From Butyricicoccus pullicaecorum DSM 23266 (GTDB lineage Bacteria > Bacillota > Clostridia > Oscillospirales > Butyricicoccaceae), in contig NZ_FUXW01000001.1 of the NCBI RefSeq assembly GCF_900167005.1, positions 496,001 to 560,000 of the forward strand: DNA of 64,000 bases. Direction: 5' to 3'. Each line of letters starts with the position of its first letter. The stretch's first letter is position 1. Below, piece after piece: positions 31,811 through 41,025 of this stretch. The notes under the pieces were generated by a model that saw only the letters and a list, made by a program, of their open reading frames with translations, had not been told where the DNA came from and made no database searches. The position numbers and the translations under genes are program-made.

Positions 31811-32512
31811 TCAGAAGTCCTCCAGCATACCGCGGGCGCAGGCGGCCATGACTGCGGTGCGATTGGCGCGGCTGATGGGCAAGCGCAGATTGCCCAGAAA
31901 AACAGCGCTGTCCTCAATCCGATCGATGGCCGAAATGCGAACCAGATAGCGCTGATGGATGCGCACAAATCCCGCACCGAGCGCCGCTTCCACTTGATCG
32001 AGCTTGTCATAAAATGTATATTCGGCTGTCCGTGCGATCAGATGCACCTGACGGCGATCACTGTAACAGTAGAGAATATCGCGCTTGGGCACGCGGAACA
32101 GGCCATCGGTGTTGTGCACCGAAAAGGTTTCAGGTGCGTCGTTTTCCAGCTCGTGCGCGGCGCGTTCCAGCACAATGGAAAGCTTGTCCATCGACAGCGG
32201 CTTGAGCAGGTAATCGAGTGCACGAACGGCATAGCCGTCAAAGACGTAATCGGCATAACCGGTCAGAAAGACAATGTGCAGGCGCTGATCTTGAGCACGG
32301 ATGGCGCGTGCCACGTCCATGCCGGACATTTGCCCCATCTCGATATCCAAAAACAGCAGGTCGATGGTGTTGGGGTGTTTTGCCAGCCAGGACAGCAGAC
32401 CCTCGCCCGAAGAAAATTCATAACAGACGCAGCCCGGAGACAGACGTTCCAGTGCGCTGTGCAGTGCCAGACGGGCAGCAGCCGCGTCGTCACAGATACC
32501 GATTCGCAGCAT
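31811..32512 (-). CDS. LytTR-family response regulator
   Basis: 233 residues. Receiver domain 1-120 (GICDDAAAARLAL, phospho-Asp in LLFLDIEMG, Lys in LLKPLS); LytTR DNA-binding domain 130-230 (RDILYCYSDRRQVHLI..., VRIHQRYLVRISAI). Start 32512 begins MLRIGICDD. Divergent from the ABC transporter at 32739, which is its likely target. Confidence 0.92.
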   Translation of the reverse strand: MLRIGICDDAAAARLALHSALERLSPGCVCYEFSSGEGLLSWLAKHPNTIDLLFLDIEMGQMSGMDVARAIRAQDQRLHIVFLTGYADYVFDGYAVRALDYLLKPLSMDKLSIVLERAAHELENDAPETFSVHNTDGLFRVPKRDILYCYSDRRQVHLIARTAEYTFYDKLDQVEAALGAGFVRIHQRYLVRISAIDRIEDSAVFLGNLRLPISRANRTAVMAACARGMLEDF

Positions 32513-32587
32513 AGCGTTAAAAAATCCTTTCCTTGATAAGCTGGTTTCATTATAGCATATCCTTGTCTTTTGTACATGGCACGCCGA

Positions 32588-32617
32588 ACCAGACTTGACA
32601 ACAGAACGACCAAACTT
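32588..32617. promoter_or_regulatory. Candidate LytTR binding repeats
   Basis: Direct repeats ACCAGACTT (32588-32596) and ACCAAACTT (32609-32617), starts 21 bases apart, the spacing used by LytTR dimers. Reverse complement gives AAGTYTGGT, resembling the GTT-containing LytTR half-site. They lie between the regulator gene and the divergent transporter operon. Confidence 0.5.
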
Positions 32618-32738
32618 TACATCGTGGTCAAACCGACTGCAAAAATTTACGGCAGAGGTGCCGAAACTGACGAGGCGGTTTGCGGCATAGTACAGATGGG
32701 CGTATGCTGAGGACAGAAAGTAAGAGAGGTGAGCGTAT

Positions 32739-33479
32739 ATGCTGCAAGTCAAAAATCTGCATAAATCCTACACGGTAGGAAAACAGCACTACGAGGTGCT
32801 CAAAGGGGTGTCCTTATCGGTTGAGAAAGGGGAGTTTGTCGCGGTCATGGGGCCGTCCGGTTCGGGAAAAACCACGCTGCTCAACTGTATCTCGTGCTAT
32901 ATCCCGTTCCAGTCGGGTGAGATTCTGCTGGGCGGCACGGCGCTGGCTGCATTGGACGAGAATGCGCTCGCGCGTGTGCGGAACACCAAGCTCGGTTTTG
33001 TGTTTCAGGACTTTATGCTCATTGATGGACTGACCGTCCGCGATAACATCATGCTGCCCCGCATCATCAGTGGAAATACCGGCGGTGACATGGAGCAGAT
33101 CGCCGACCGACTGTGCGAGCTGTTCGGCATCGACCACATCAAACACAAGTACCCGGCCGAGATTTCTGGCGGTGAGAAGCAGCGCACCGCGGTTGCGCGT
33201 GCACTCATCAATCACCCGCTCGTCATTCTGGCCGACGAGCCGACCGGCAACCTGGATTCCAAGTCGTCTCGTGCGGTCATTCAGTCGTTCGAACAGGCGC
33301 GGCGGGAGCTGGGCGCAACGATTTTCATGGTCACCCATGATTCGTTCTCGGCCTCGTACTGTGACCGCGTCATTTTGATGAAAGACGGTGTGGTGTACCG
33401 TGAGCTGCGCAACGTGGGCGATCGTTCGGCGTTTCAGGATCATTTGCTGGCTGCAATTAAGGAAATGAGCAGGGAGTGA
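32739..33479 (+). CDS. ABC transporter ATPase, BceA-like
   Basis: 246 residues with Walker A GPSGSGKTT, Q-loop FVFQDFMLID, signature SGGEKQRTAVARAL and Walker [14 protein letters not shown]. It pairs with the FtsX-type permease seven bases downstream. BceAB-type pumps free cell-wall precursors from peptide antibiotics such as bacitracin and nisin. Confidence 0.92.
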   Translation: MLQVKNLHKSYTVGKQHYEVLKGVSLSVEKGEFVAVMGPSGSGKTTLLNCISCYIPFQSGEILLGGTALAALDENALARVRNTKLGFVFQDFMLIDGLTVRDNIMLPRIISGNTGGDMEQIADRLCELFGIDHIKHKYPAEISGGEKQRTAVARALINHPLVILADEPTGNLDSKSSRAVIQSFEQARRELGATIFMVTHDSFSASYCDRVILMKDGVVYRELRNVGDRSAFQDHLLAAIKEMSRE

Positions 33480-33486
33480 GTCAGAT

Positions 33487-35616
33487 ATGAGGACATTTTC
33501 CGAAGTATACGCTGCGCTCAGACGGAAAAACCGGGGACATTATCGCATGCTGACCGGATGCAGCTTTTTCTCCGTGCTGCTCATCACGGCTTACGTCACC
33601 ATGATGCGCTCGCCGACTGTGCTGACCGTCTTGCCGGAGGGCGGTGATTCCCGCAAACAGGTGATGATGGTTTTTGTATTGGCCTGCGTGGGCTGCGCGA
33701 TGTTTACCCTCTACGCAAGTTCGATTTTCTTCCGCCAGAAATCGCGGGAGACCGGTGTGTTTCTGCTGCTGGGAGCATCCAGAAAGCAGATTCGCGCCCT
33801 GCTTTTTGCCGATCTTGCCCGTATCTCGTTCGGCTCGTGCATTGCAGGTGCGGCACTGGGTGCGCCGCTCGCATGGCTGATCTGGCGGGTGTTCCGTCTG
33901 GTCGTCGTGGACAGCGAAGAGATGGTGCTGACTTTTGACCCGACGGCTGGTCTGTTTGCACTGTGCTTTTCGGTGTTTGTCATCGTTATGCTGTTTGTCA
34001 TGGGTGCACGGTTTTTGAGGCGTACCAATATCATCGACGTCGTCAACGAGTCGCACAAGACCGAGCCCATCCGCGAAGTGAAAGCGTGGTATGGAACGGT
34101 TGGCATCGTGCTGATGATCGTGGGCGGTCTGCTGGGATATCTTGCACCGAGTTTTTGTGTCCGGGTGCTGCAATGGTATCCGCCGTCTATCGTGAGCGGC
34201 ATCTGTTATATTCCGCTGTTTATCGGGCTGTATCTGCTTCTGCTGCACACAGTGGTCAATGGATGGCGACGAGGAAAGAGCCGATATAAACACATCATCA
34301 CGACGTCGATTATGAAGTTTCAAGGCCGTCAGACCGTGCGCAACATGCTGGTCATCACCGTGCTGATTGCGGGTGCGTATTTTGCGTCGTTCTACACACC
34401 TATGCTGGGTGTCGGTGCCATGATGGGCTATGCCGAGCGGCCGATCGACTACGCCTATCACTATCGTGCAGATCAGAATATGGTGACCGAATCCGAGGTG
34501 CGTGAGATGGCCAAAGAGGAAGGCGTGACCATTACGAACTGGGTGGAGGGCGAAGGCGCCGAGCTGGGCATGGATGGCACGACGCAGATCGAGACCGAAA
34601 CCCCGGTCGGCACGACGTACACGACTGAGTATGTGGAAATGTTGTCGTCTGAGATCGTGCTGTCCGAGCGCACGTACAATGCGCTGACCGGTCAGCAAAT
34701 CGATGTGCAGCCCGGACACATCCGCGCGGTTTGTGATGACAACGGGGATAATCAAAACATGTTTGACCCGGATGTTACCCGTCTGACCAATCTGGTGACT
34801 GGCGAGGTCATGCACGTCATCCCCGACAGCGATGCGCCGCTGTGCTATACCATGTTGTTTGGCCGTTATGTGCTGGACGATGGAGACTACGAGACCATCA
34901 CCCGCAGATTAGAGGGACGCAAATGGTTTGACCATATTGTGTTCTTTAACGTCAGCGACTGTGATGCAAGCTATGCGTTTGCCAAACGGCTATTTCATGC
35001 CATCGTCGACCGTTCCAGCCCGGAAGTGGAGGTCATAGACGCTTATAACATCGGTGCCGAGCAATACTATCAGTCGATTGGGAAAGAATACGCCATGGCA
35101 CCCGAAAATCTGGCCAAATATCAGCTCAGTCCCATCGACTACGACCAGCGAGATTCCTCGGACTTCCGGCTGTACTGGAAGTACATGCCCCAGTTCCGTG
35201 TGCTCGATCAGAATGACTTTGTGCGCACGATGGCGGTTTATTTGATGCTGTTCATCTTTATTGCAATCATCTGCTTTGCGGCGGTCATTATCATCGCGTA
35301 CACACGGTGTTTGACCATTGCACTGGCCAACAAGCAGCTCTATGAGGATTTACGCCATCTGGGCGCCAGCCCGGACTATCTGTTCCGCACCGCCCGTGGA
35401 CAGGTCAGCCGCGTGTTTATCACGCCCTGCATCGTGGGTACGACCGGTATTTTTGCCCTGTATGCCATGATTATGTATTTGAACGACAACCAGTTCACCT
35501 TCCAGGAGCTTGTCGGCATGGGTGCTTGTCTAATTATCGTTTTGGCATGTACGCTTGTGATTTACGGCGTGTATCGCAGCGCGAGAAAGCAAGTTTGCCG
35601 TTTGCTGGGTATCTGA
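33487..35616 (+). CDS. ABC transporter permease, BceB-like (FtsX family)
   Basis: 709 residues. About ten membrane segments are visible: near 20, 60, 105, 150, 200, 230 and 285, then a large extracellular domain at about 300-580, and spans at 585, 635 and 670. The large domain between spans 7 and 8 is the BceB hallmark that binds the antibiotic or sensor. A terminator follows. Usually such pumps are run by a BceRS system; here a GHKL-LytTR pair is adjacent. Confidence 0.88.
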   Translation: MRTFSEVYAALRRKNRGHYRMLTGCSFFSVLLITAYVTMMRSPTVLTVLPEGGDSRKQVMMVFVLACVGCAMFTLYASSIFFRQKSRETGVFLLLGASRKQIRALLFADLARISFGSCIAGAALGAPLAWLIWRVFRLVVVDSEEMVLTFDPTAGLFALCFSVFVIVMLFVMGARFLRRTNIIDVVNESHKTEPIREVKAWYGTVGIVLMIVGGLLGYLAPSFCVRVLQWYPPSIVSGICYIPLFIGLYLLLLHTVVNGWRRGKSRYKHIITTSIMKFQGRQTVRNMLVITVLIAGAYFASFYTPMLGVGAMMGYAERPIDYAYHYRADQNMVTESEVREMAKEEGVTITNWVEGEGAELGMDGTTQIETETPVGTTYTTEYVEMLSSEIVLSERTYNALTGQQIDVQPGHIRAVCDDNGDNQNMFDPDVTRLTNLVTGEVMHVIPDSDAPLCYTMLFGRYVLDDGDYETITRRLEGRKWFDHIVFFNVSDCDASYAFAKRLFHAIVDRSSPEVEVIDAYNIGAEQYYQSIGKEYAMAPENLAKYQLSPIDYDQRDSSDFRLYWKYMPQFRVLDQNDFVRTMAVYLMLFIFIAIICFAAVIIIAYTRCLTIALANKQLYEDLRHLGASPDYLFRTARGQVSRVFITPCIVGTTGIFALYAMIMYLNDNQFTFQELVGMGACLIIVLACTLVIYGVYRSARKQVCRLLGI

Positions 35617-35622
35617 GATAAA

Positions 35623-35647
35623 AAACGCTCCCGTTCTGGGAGCGTTT
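35623..35647 (+). terminator. Terminator of the BceAB-like operon
   Basis: AAACGCTCCC-GTTCT-GGGAGCGTTT followed by T-run, just after the permease stop. Confidence 0.92.
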
Positions 35648-35672
35648 TTTTGTGTGGATATTGGGAAAGCTC

Positions 35673-35732
35673 TTTACATACCTAGAAGTCCGAGGTATAA
35701 TGAAGACACAGAATACATAGAACTTCTAGGTA
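35673..35732 (+). promoter_or_regulatory. PadR promoter with inverted-repeat operator
   Basis: TTTACA (35673-35678), 17 bases, TATAAT (35696-35701). Perfect inverted repeat TACCTAGAAGT (35679-35689) and ACTTCTAGGTA (35722-35732): one arm fills the spacer, the other lies about 20 bases past the -10. This fits autorepression by the PadR protein encoded next. Confidence 0.8.
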
Positions 35733-35750
35733 TAGGAGAGGAGGATTCTT

Positions 35751-36086
35751 ATGGAACTGGATAAGAACCTGATTGGAGGAAGCACGCGCTTGCTGCTCCT
35801 GGCGCTGCTCAGTGAGAGCGATCGTTACGGCTACGACATCATCCGCACGCTGGCCGAGCGTTCCCAGAATGTATTTGCGTTCAAAGAGGGGACGCTGTAC
35901 CCGGTTCTGCACAAATTAGAGGCCGAGGGCTGTATCCGCTCCTATGAAAAGGTGGTGGATGGCCGCCGTCGGCGGTATTACAGCATTACCGAACAGGGCA
36001 AAAAGCAGCTGATAGAGGAACGGCAGCAGTGGACGACCTTTTCGACTGCCGTGGCGCATATTCTGAACGGCCCGGCCTTTGCGTAA
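35751..36086 (+). CDS. PadR-family transcriptional regulator
   Basis: 111 residues with the PadR winged helix (LLLLALLSESDRYGYDIIRTLAERSQNVFAFKEGTLYPVLHKLEAEGCIRSYEKVVDGRRRRYYSITEQGKKQL). It begins an operon with a membrane protein that has a HAAS-like N-terminal domain, the classic PadR partner. The palindrome in its promoter suggests it represses the operon until it is released by a ligand. Confidence 0.92.
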   Translation: MELDKNLIGGSTRLLLLALLSESDRYGYDIIRTLAERSQNVFAFKEGTLYPVLHKLEAEGCIRSYEKVVDGRRRRYYSITEQGKKQLIEERQQWTTFSTAVAHILNGPAFA

Positions 36087-36108
36087 GACAGACAGGAGGA
36101 ATGAGCCG

Positions 36109-36831
36109 ATGACGGCACAAGAGTTTATTACAGCCGTGACCCGGCAAGTACATTTCTTCCCCGATCGCGAGCAAATCGGGCGCGAGCTGATGGATCATCT
36201 GGACGACAGCGCAGCCGATTTGCAGGAATTTGAGGGACTGAACGAGCGGGATGCTTATGCACAGGCGGTGGAAAACATGGGCGATCCGGGAGAGATCGGC
36301 CGTGCACTCGACCGGGCACATAACACGGTTGGAAATTGGACGTGGTTTGTCAGTAAGGTGCTGTGCATCTTGGTTTGTGTGCTGCTTGGTGCGCCGATGG
36401 TGATTGGAACCGTCGTCTCAGCTGGTATGTCGGTCTATTCCATGGTCGATTACAGCAAAGACAACGTGGAATTTGAAGCGCCGGTTGACACTTGGGTTGA
36501 CGTGGGCGAGACGCTCGAATTGGGCCCCAAGCGTGTGACGATCGACTGGGTGGCGCGACTGGAAAATGGAGATGTGTGCATCAGATATCATTCATACAGT
36601 ATTGGACGTGCAGCTTGGGGTGTCAGTTCACCGGAAATTCTGGTAGACGATGACATGCATTACAATGGAAGCGGTGCGTGCTACAGCGGAATCATCACAG
36701 TCGGCTGGGTTGTTCGGGAAGGCGTAGATGGGAATGCGCACACGCTGACGATTGGCTGGCCGGAATGGAAGGATGCCGAGAAATCGACCGTACAGATTGA
36801 GCTGCCCGCGCGAGAGGAGGGAGCCGCATGA
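36109..36831 (+). CDS. HAAS/DUF1700-type membrane protein, PadR partner
   Basis: 240 residues. Residues 1-75 (AQEFITAVTRQVHFFPDREQIGRELMDHLDDSAADLQEFEGLNERDAYAQAVENMGDPGEIGRAL) match the permease prefrontal/HAAS signalling domain that links PadR regulators to membrane proteins. One or two spans follow at about 83-115, then an extracellular beta-rich domain of about 120 residues. Start 36109 has AGGAGG eight bases before. Confidence 0.75.
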   Translation: MTAQEFITAVTRQVHFFPDREQIGRELMDHLDDSAADLQEFEGLNERDAYAQAVENMGDPGEIGRALDRAHNTVGNWTWFVSKVLCILVCVLLGAPMVIGTVVSAGMSVYSMVDYSKDNVEFEAPVDTWVDVGETLELGPKRVTIDWVARLENGDVCIRYHSYSIGRAAWGVSSPEILVDDDMHYNGSGACYSGIITVGWVVREGVDGNAHTLTIGWPEWKDAEKSTVQIELPAREEGAA

Positions 36832-37361
36832 CACGCAGAGCAAAGACCGTTCGCAATTTTGCTATTGTGTTGGTGATTCTGGCTGCTGTATTCTGGCGAG
36901 CGGCACTGTATTTGACGTCGGATGCCTGTGTCCTGGCTTCTGTGGAGGAGCTGGGTTATGGTACTTGTGAAATCATTCGCCGGGATGCGTATGAGGATGG
37001 GTATGTTTACGTACTGCAGGCCGTGGATGGCGAGTATGTGTTCCATAAAACCAAGCGCGTCGGACCGTTCTGGCATGCGGGCGGCGGTGGAAGTATGAAC
37101 TTTGTACCGCAGGATGGCGCACCGATTGATACAACGATGTGGGGGAATAATGAAATTTCCTATGTGATTTGTAAGCGCGATGACCCAGACATTGCCCGGA
37201 TTGAGTGGGTCTGCAAGGATGGCACGGTAATTGCAGCCGATGACTGGACGCAGGATATTATTTTGACCGTCATATCGAGTGGTTTGGAGAATGCGCAAGG
37301 AAATGTTCGAGCGTATGACACTGCGGGCAATTTGGTATATGAAAAAGAAGTGATTGGATAA
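36828..37361 (+). CDS. Membrane-anchored protein of unknown function
   Basis: 177 residues. One N-terminal span (about 8-28), then an outside domain with strands (YGTCEIIRRDAYEDGYVYVLQAVDGEYVFHKTKRVGPFWHAGGG). It overlaps the preceding gene by four bases (ATGA), so it is made with the PadR operon. No family recognised. Confidence 0.65.
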   Translation: MTRRAKTVRNFAIVLVILAAVFWRAALYLTSDACVLASVEELGYGTCEIIRRDAYEDGYVYVLQAVDGEYVFHKTKRVGPFWHAGGGGSMNFVPQDGAPIDTTMWGNNEISYVICKRDDPDIARIEWVCKDGTVIAADDWTQDIILTVISSGLENAQGNVRAYDTAGNLVYEKEVIG

Positions 37362-37364
37362 AGA

Positions 37365-37391
37365 AAGACCGCTCCGGGAGGAGCGGTCTTT
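37365..37391 (+). terminator. Terminator of the PadR operon
   Basis: Stem AAGACCGCTCC with AGGAGCGGTCTT, followed by TTTT. Confidence 0.88.
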
Positions 37392-37409
37392 TGGTTGGAA
37401 TATTTGATT

Positions 37410-37530
37410 GATTCCCGGGGCGGACACCGGGAATCAAGGGGGAATTCCGCCGTCTGCGGACGGCGGCTCAGGGCTCTGCCCTGAGAACCCGCAGCCTTTC
37501 GAGAAAGGCTGGCGAAAGCTCCAATTCGGG
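37410..37530. repeat. Highly structured non-coding element with four hairpins
   Basis: Four adjacent inverted repeats: GATTCCCGG...CCGGGAATC (37410-37435), CCGCCGTC-TGCG-GACGGCGG (37447-37466), CTCAGGGC...GCCCTGAG (37467-37485) and GCCTTTC...GAAAGGC (37494-37509). It has no open frame. This looks like an intergenic repeat family of Oscillospirales genomes, but copies elsewhere cannot be checked from one window. Confidence 0.55.
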
Positions 37531-37539
37531 GTGCGGTGG

Positions 37540-40197
37540 TTAATCGTTTTCGCGGATGCGATCGACGATACTTTGTTTATTTGTCGCGTGATAGGTGACG
37601 AGCGGGATGAGCACGCCGAGCAGCAAAAAGATGGGGAACATGATAAGAATTGGCGTGACGGTGAAGTGATAGGAGAAGAACCAAAAGACCTGACTCATAC
37701 CGCGTTCAAGCAGGGGACTGAAGATAAGGTTCAGAGCGAAAGTCACGAGGATTGCGGACAGGGTATACAGGGAACCTTCGATCATGAGCATGGTTTTGAG
37801 TTGATGACCGGTCATACCGATGGATTGCAGCACGGCAAACTCTCGTTTGCGGGTGATGATACCGGTCAAGACGGCATTAAAGAAGTTGAGCACGCCGACA
37901 AGTCCCACAATGAAGCTCAGCACACCGCCCAGCATCAGGAACATATTGCGGAAGTCCTCAAACTCGGCGGCATAGGTGGCCTTGCTCTCAAAGTCGTAGC
38001 TTGACAGCTCATTTTGCGTGGCATCTGCAAGGAAAGTTTCCATGTTCTGTACCGCTGCCTCGTCCTGCATGTCAAAGGCGTACAGCATAATGCTGGATGT
38101 ACCCGAATCCTGGATAAAGGTCTGGTCGTTGAGGATGAATTCATCCGAACCATAGTAGCGGTAGGAAAGCGGGTAGGGCACGTCAACCAGTGCGGTGACC
38201 GTGTAATCAATATCGCGATATTTGATTGCGCGGGTGCGGTAGGGCTGATCGTCCGGGATATTCTCGGGGTCTAAGACCTCGCCGGTAGATGGGTCGTAGA
38301 ATTCGAACTCTTCGACATAGCGCAGGGTGACGGTATCTCCGATTTTTGCCCAATGCGAGTCCATGACCGGATTGTCATAGTCGTCCGTGGAGTAGACCGC
38401 TGCAATATTGCGCGTTCCGGGCTGATCGAGGGTAGACAGGTCACCTTCCAGAACGTTCAGGTGATCGCGGGTGTAATCATCCATGCCGTAAATCTGGGCA
38501 TCGTCTAAGATTGTGCCGCCTTCACTCCTTTCACGTACGGAAAGCATGGCATTCAGTTCTTCCTGATCGGCATAATGGGACTTTGAAGTGCGGAACCAGT
38601 CCTCGGATACAAATTCCTGTACCGATGTCGTGCGGCCATAGACTACACCGCCGTCGGCGATGCCGCCTTGTGCGTTTACGGTGTCGACCACCGACTGCGG
38701 CAGCGCAGTATCTGCCGAGAATCCGCCGCCGGTCTGAAAGTAACTGGCTTCTGCTACGACAAAATCACTGATCATATTGCGCGAGATGTATTTGTCCATG
38801 TCAAAGCCACTGGTAAAGATCACGGTTAGAGTGAGCAGGACAACAGCCAGCGCGAGCGAGGTGACCGTGAGCACGGTCTTTTTGCGGTTGCGTCCCAGGT
38901 TTGCCCATGCCATTTGTGCGATTTTCGCACCGCGTGTCCGGCGTTCCCGGGTTCGCTTACTGCTGCCCTCGGTGTAGCGCACGGCCTCAATGGGAGAGAC
39001 ACGACCGGCGATGCGTCCGGGCTTACGGCAGGACAGGAGTACGGTCAGCAGAGCGAAGAGGGCAGACAGTATGAAAATCACCGGGCTGGGAGAGGTTGCA
39101 ATGTGCGGGATACCATCCAGTCGGCTGATGACGACCGGGGTGAGCAGCGCCCCCACGCCATAGCCCACAATCAAACCGAGCGGAATGCCAAAGATTGAGA
39201 GTAGGAGAGCCTGCTGGCGCACGATACGCCGAATCTGTCGGCTGGTGGTGCCGATGGTCTTGAGCAGACCGTAGAATCGGATATCATTCGTGACCGAGAT
39301 TTGGAATACATTATATATAATGAGGTATCCGGTAAAGAGAATCAGGAGCAGGACGGCGAGAATCGAGAGGATGGTTCCTGTATCCATATCGGAAAAGAGC
39401 GAGGTCGCAGTGTAGCCCCAGTTGACGCCGGTCGAGATATATCCCTCCTCGATGCGTGACCGATCCTGATAACCGTGATTTGCAAGCACAGTGTCCATCT
39501 TTTCCGAGATGTTCACGGCGTTGTCAAACATCACATCGAGATTGTAGCTGCCGGTCATGCCGTCCTTACCGGGCGGTGTGATATGCAGTTCATCCAGAAC
39601 GGCATCCACGCGGCTTTCGGGAATCAGAATGTGATTTGCGACGATGGCCTCGTCGTATTCCCACCAGCCGCACAGGGTAAACGTCTGGGTAGTCTGTTTG
39701 CCGTCTACATCAAAGGTGACCGTGAAGGGGGTGCCCAGCTTGGGTTCTACTCCGAGCAGCGCAAGTGTACGGGTGTCGGTCGCGGCCTCGTCGGTTCCCT
39801 CGGCAGGCAGCTGACCCTCGACCGGGTTACAGTACATCCAGTGCGCTTGGTTGGCATCGGAATAGCCGATTTCTACATGACTTTTGTTGAAGGGCGCATC
39901 AAAGGGCATGCCCAGAAAGCGGCGCAGACCATATTCTTTGATAAGTGGGTCTTCTTTGAGCTCGTTGTATTGTTCTTCGGTCAGATACTTAAAGCCGCCG
40001 TGGCTGAATCCGCCGATCTGACGGAAGTTGGACTGTTCAAACGAGTTGTTGATGGACATTGCAATGGTGAACAGCGAGGTAAAGAGCACGGTGGTGAGTA
40101 AGATTGCCAGAATGGCAATCAGATTGCGCGTACCGTTGGCACGAAACGCGCGGAAGGACAAGCGCCGAATACAAGCGCGGTTTGCAACATGACGCAT
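37540..40197 (-). CDS. FtsX-family ABC permease, large duplicated type
   Basis: 885 residues. An N-terminal span (about 25-45), an outer domain (50-270), spans at about 285-400, a second repeat beginning near 445 (WANLGRNRKKTVLTVTSLALAVVLLTL) with another outer domain (490-730), and three C-terminal spans. This double FtsX layout is that of the MacB/SalY-type permeases in Clostridia. Start 40197 has GGAGG eight bases before; GTG 40206 is less likely. Works with the ATPase encoded just upstream. Confidence 0.88.
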   Translation of the reverse strand: MRHVANRACIRRLSFRAFRANGTRNLIAILAILLTTVLFTSLFTIAMSINNSFEQSNFRQIGGFSHGGFKYLTEEQYNELKEDPLIKEYGLRRFLGMPFDAPFNKSHVEIGYSDANQAHWMYCNPVEGQLPAEGTDEAATDTRTLALLGVEPKLGTPFTVTFDVDGKQTTQTFTLCGWWEYDEAIVANHILIPESRVDAVLDELHITPPGKDGMTGSYNLDVMFDNAVNISEKMDTVLANHGYQDRSRIEEGYISTGVNWGYTATSLFSDMDTGTILSILAVLLLILFTGYLIIYNVFQISVTNDIRFYGLLKTIGTTSRQIRRIVRQQALLLSIFGIPLGLIVGYGVGALLTPVVISRLDGIPHIATSPSPVIFILSALFALLTVLLSCRKPGRIAGRVSPIEAVRYTEGSSKRTRERRTRGAKIAQMAWANLGRNRKKTVLTVTSLALAVVLLTLTVIFTSGFDMDKYISRNMISDFVVAEASYFQTGGGFSADTALPQSVVDTVNAQGGIADGGVVYGRTTSVQEFVSEDWFRTSKSHYADQEELNAMLSVRERSEGGTILDDAQIYGMDDYTRDHLNVLEGDLSTLDQPGTRNIAAVYSTDDYDNPVMDSHWAKIGDTVTLRYVEEFEFYDPSTGEVLDPENIPDDQPYRTRAIKYRDIDYTVTALVDVPYPLSYRYYGSDEFILNDQTFIQDSGTSSIMLYAFDMQDEAAVQNMETFLADATQNELSSYDFESKATYAAEFEDFRNMFLMLGGVLSFIVGLVGVLNFFNAVLTGIITRKREFAVLQSIGMTGHQLKTMLMIEGSLYTLSAILVTFALNLIFSPLLERGMSQVFWFFSYHFTVTPILIMFPIFLLLGVLIPLVTYHATNKQSIVDRIREND

Positions 40198-40202
40198 GGT
40201 GC

Positions 40203-40868
40203 TCACCTCCGAATCTTGCCGTCTTCAATGCGGATGATGCGGTCGGACAGCTGCGCAATCTCCTCGTTGTGGGTAATCATCACGATGGTCTGACCGAATT
40301 TTGCACCGGTTACCTTCATCAGCGACAGCACATCCTGCGAGGTGCGCGAGTCCAGATTGCCGGTCGGCTCGTCTGCCAGAATGATGGCGGGTTTAGTGGC
40401 CAGCGCGCGGGCAATCGCGACGCGCTGCTGCTGACCGCCGGACAACTGATTGGGCAGGCGGTGCTGCATGGTGTCCAGACCAAGTACTGACAGGATTTCC
40501 TCGACATAGGGTTTGTCGATCGGGTTGCCGTCGAGCTCGATGGGAAGGACGATGTTTTCGTACACGTTTAGGACGGGAACCAGATTGTAGCTCTGGAAGA
40601 CAAATCCGATCTTGCGGCGGCGGAAGATGGTGAGCGCGTCATCCTTGAGCGAGAAAATGTCCTGACCGTCCACAAAGACCTTGCCGGAGGTCGGACGATC
40701 CAGACCGCCGAGCATGTGCAGCAGGGTGGACTTGCCCGAACCTGATGTACCGACGATGGACACAAATTCACCGTTCTCCACCGAGAAATCCACGCCGTCC
40801 AGCGCACGGACTTGGGTGTCACCTGTGCCGTAATATTTTTTCAGATGTTCGGTCTGTAAGATTGTCAT
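40203..40868 (-). CDS. ABC transporter ATPase, MacB/LolD-like
   Basis: 221 residues, with Walker [11 protein letters not shown]-loop [10 protein letters not shown], signature [15 protein letters not shown] and Walker [14 protein letters not shown]. Five bases before the permease start. Upstream 40869-41025 carries its likely promoter region but no clear -35. Confidence 0.92.
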   Translation of the reverse strand: MTILQTEHLKKYYGTGDTQVRALDGVDFSVENGEFVSIVGTSGSGKSTLLHMLGGLDRPTSGKVFVDGQDIFSLKDDALTIFRRRKIGFVFQSYNLVPVLNVYENIVLPIELDGNPIDKPYVEEILSVLGLDTMQHRLPNQLSGGQQQRVAIARALATKPAIILADEPTGNLDSRTSQDVLSLMKVTGAKFGQTIVMITHNEEIAQLSDRIIRIEDGKIRR

Positions 40869-41025
40869 GGAAAAAGCCTCCTTGAAGCGTTGTGCTGTTT
40901 TGTTCTGGCTCTATCATATCAAAACAATCTTACCAGAGCCTTACAAATCGATAGAAAAATCTAACACTTTTGTCACAATTGCGCAGACGCAAAGAAAGCT
41001 CCGCATCCGGGAGAGGACTTGGAGC

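Noticed and set aside
40203-40868. Treating the MacB-like ABC genes as part of the BceAB-like operon
   Set aside because: They are on the opposite strand, have their own OmpR two-component system, and are separated by a terminator and the PadR operon.
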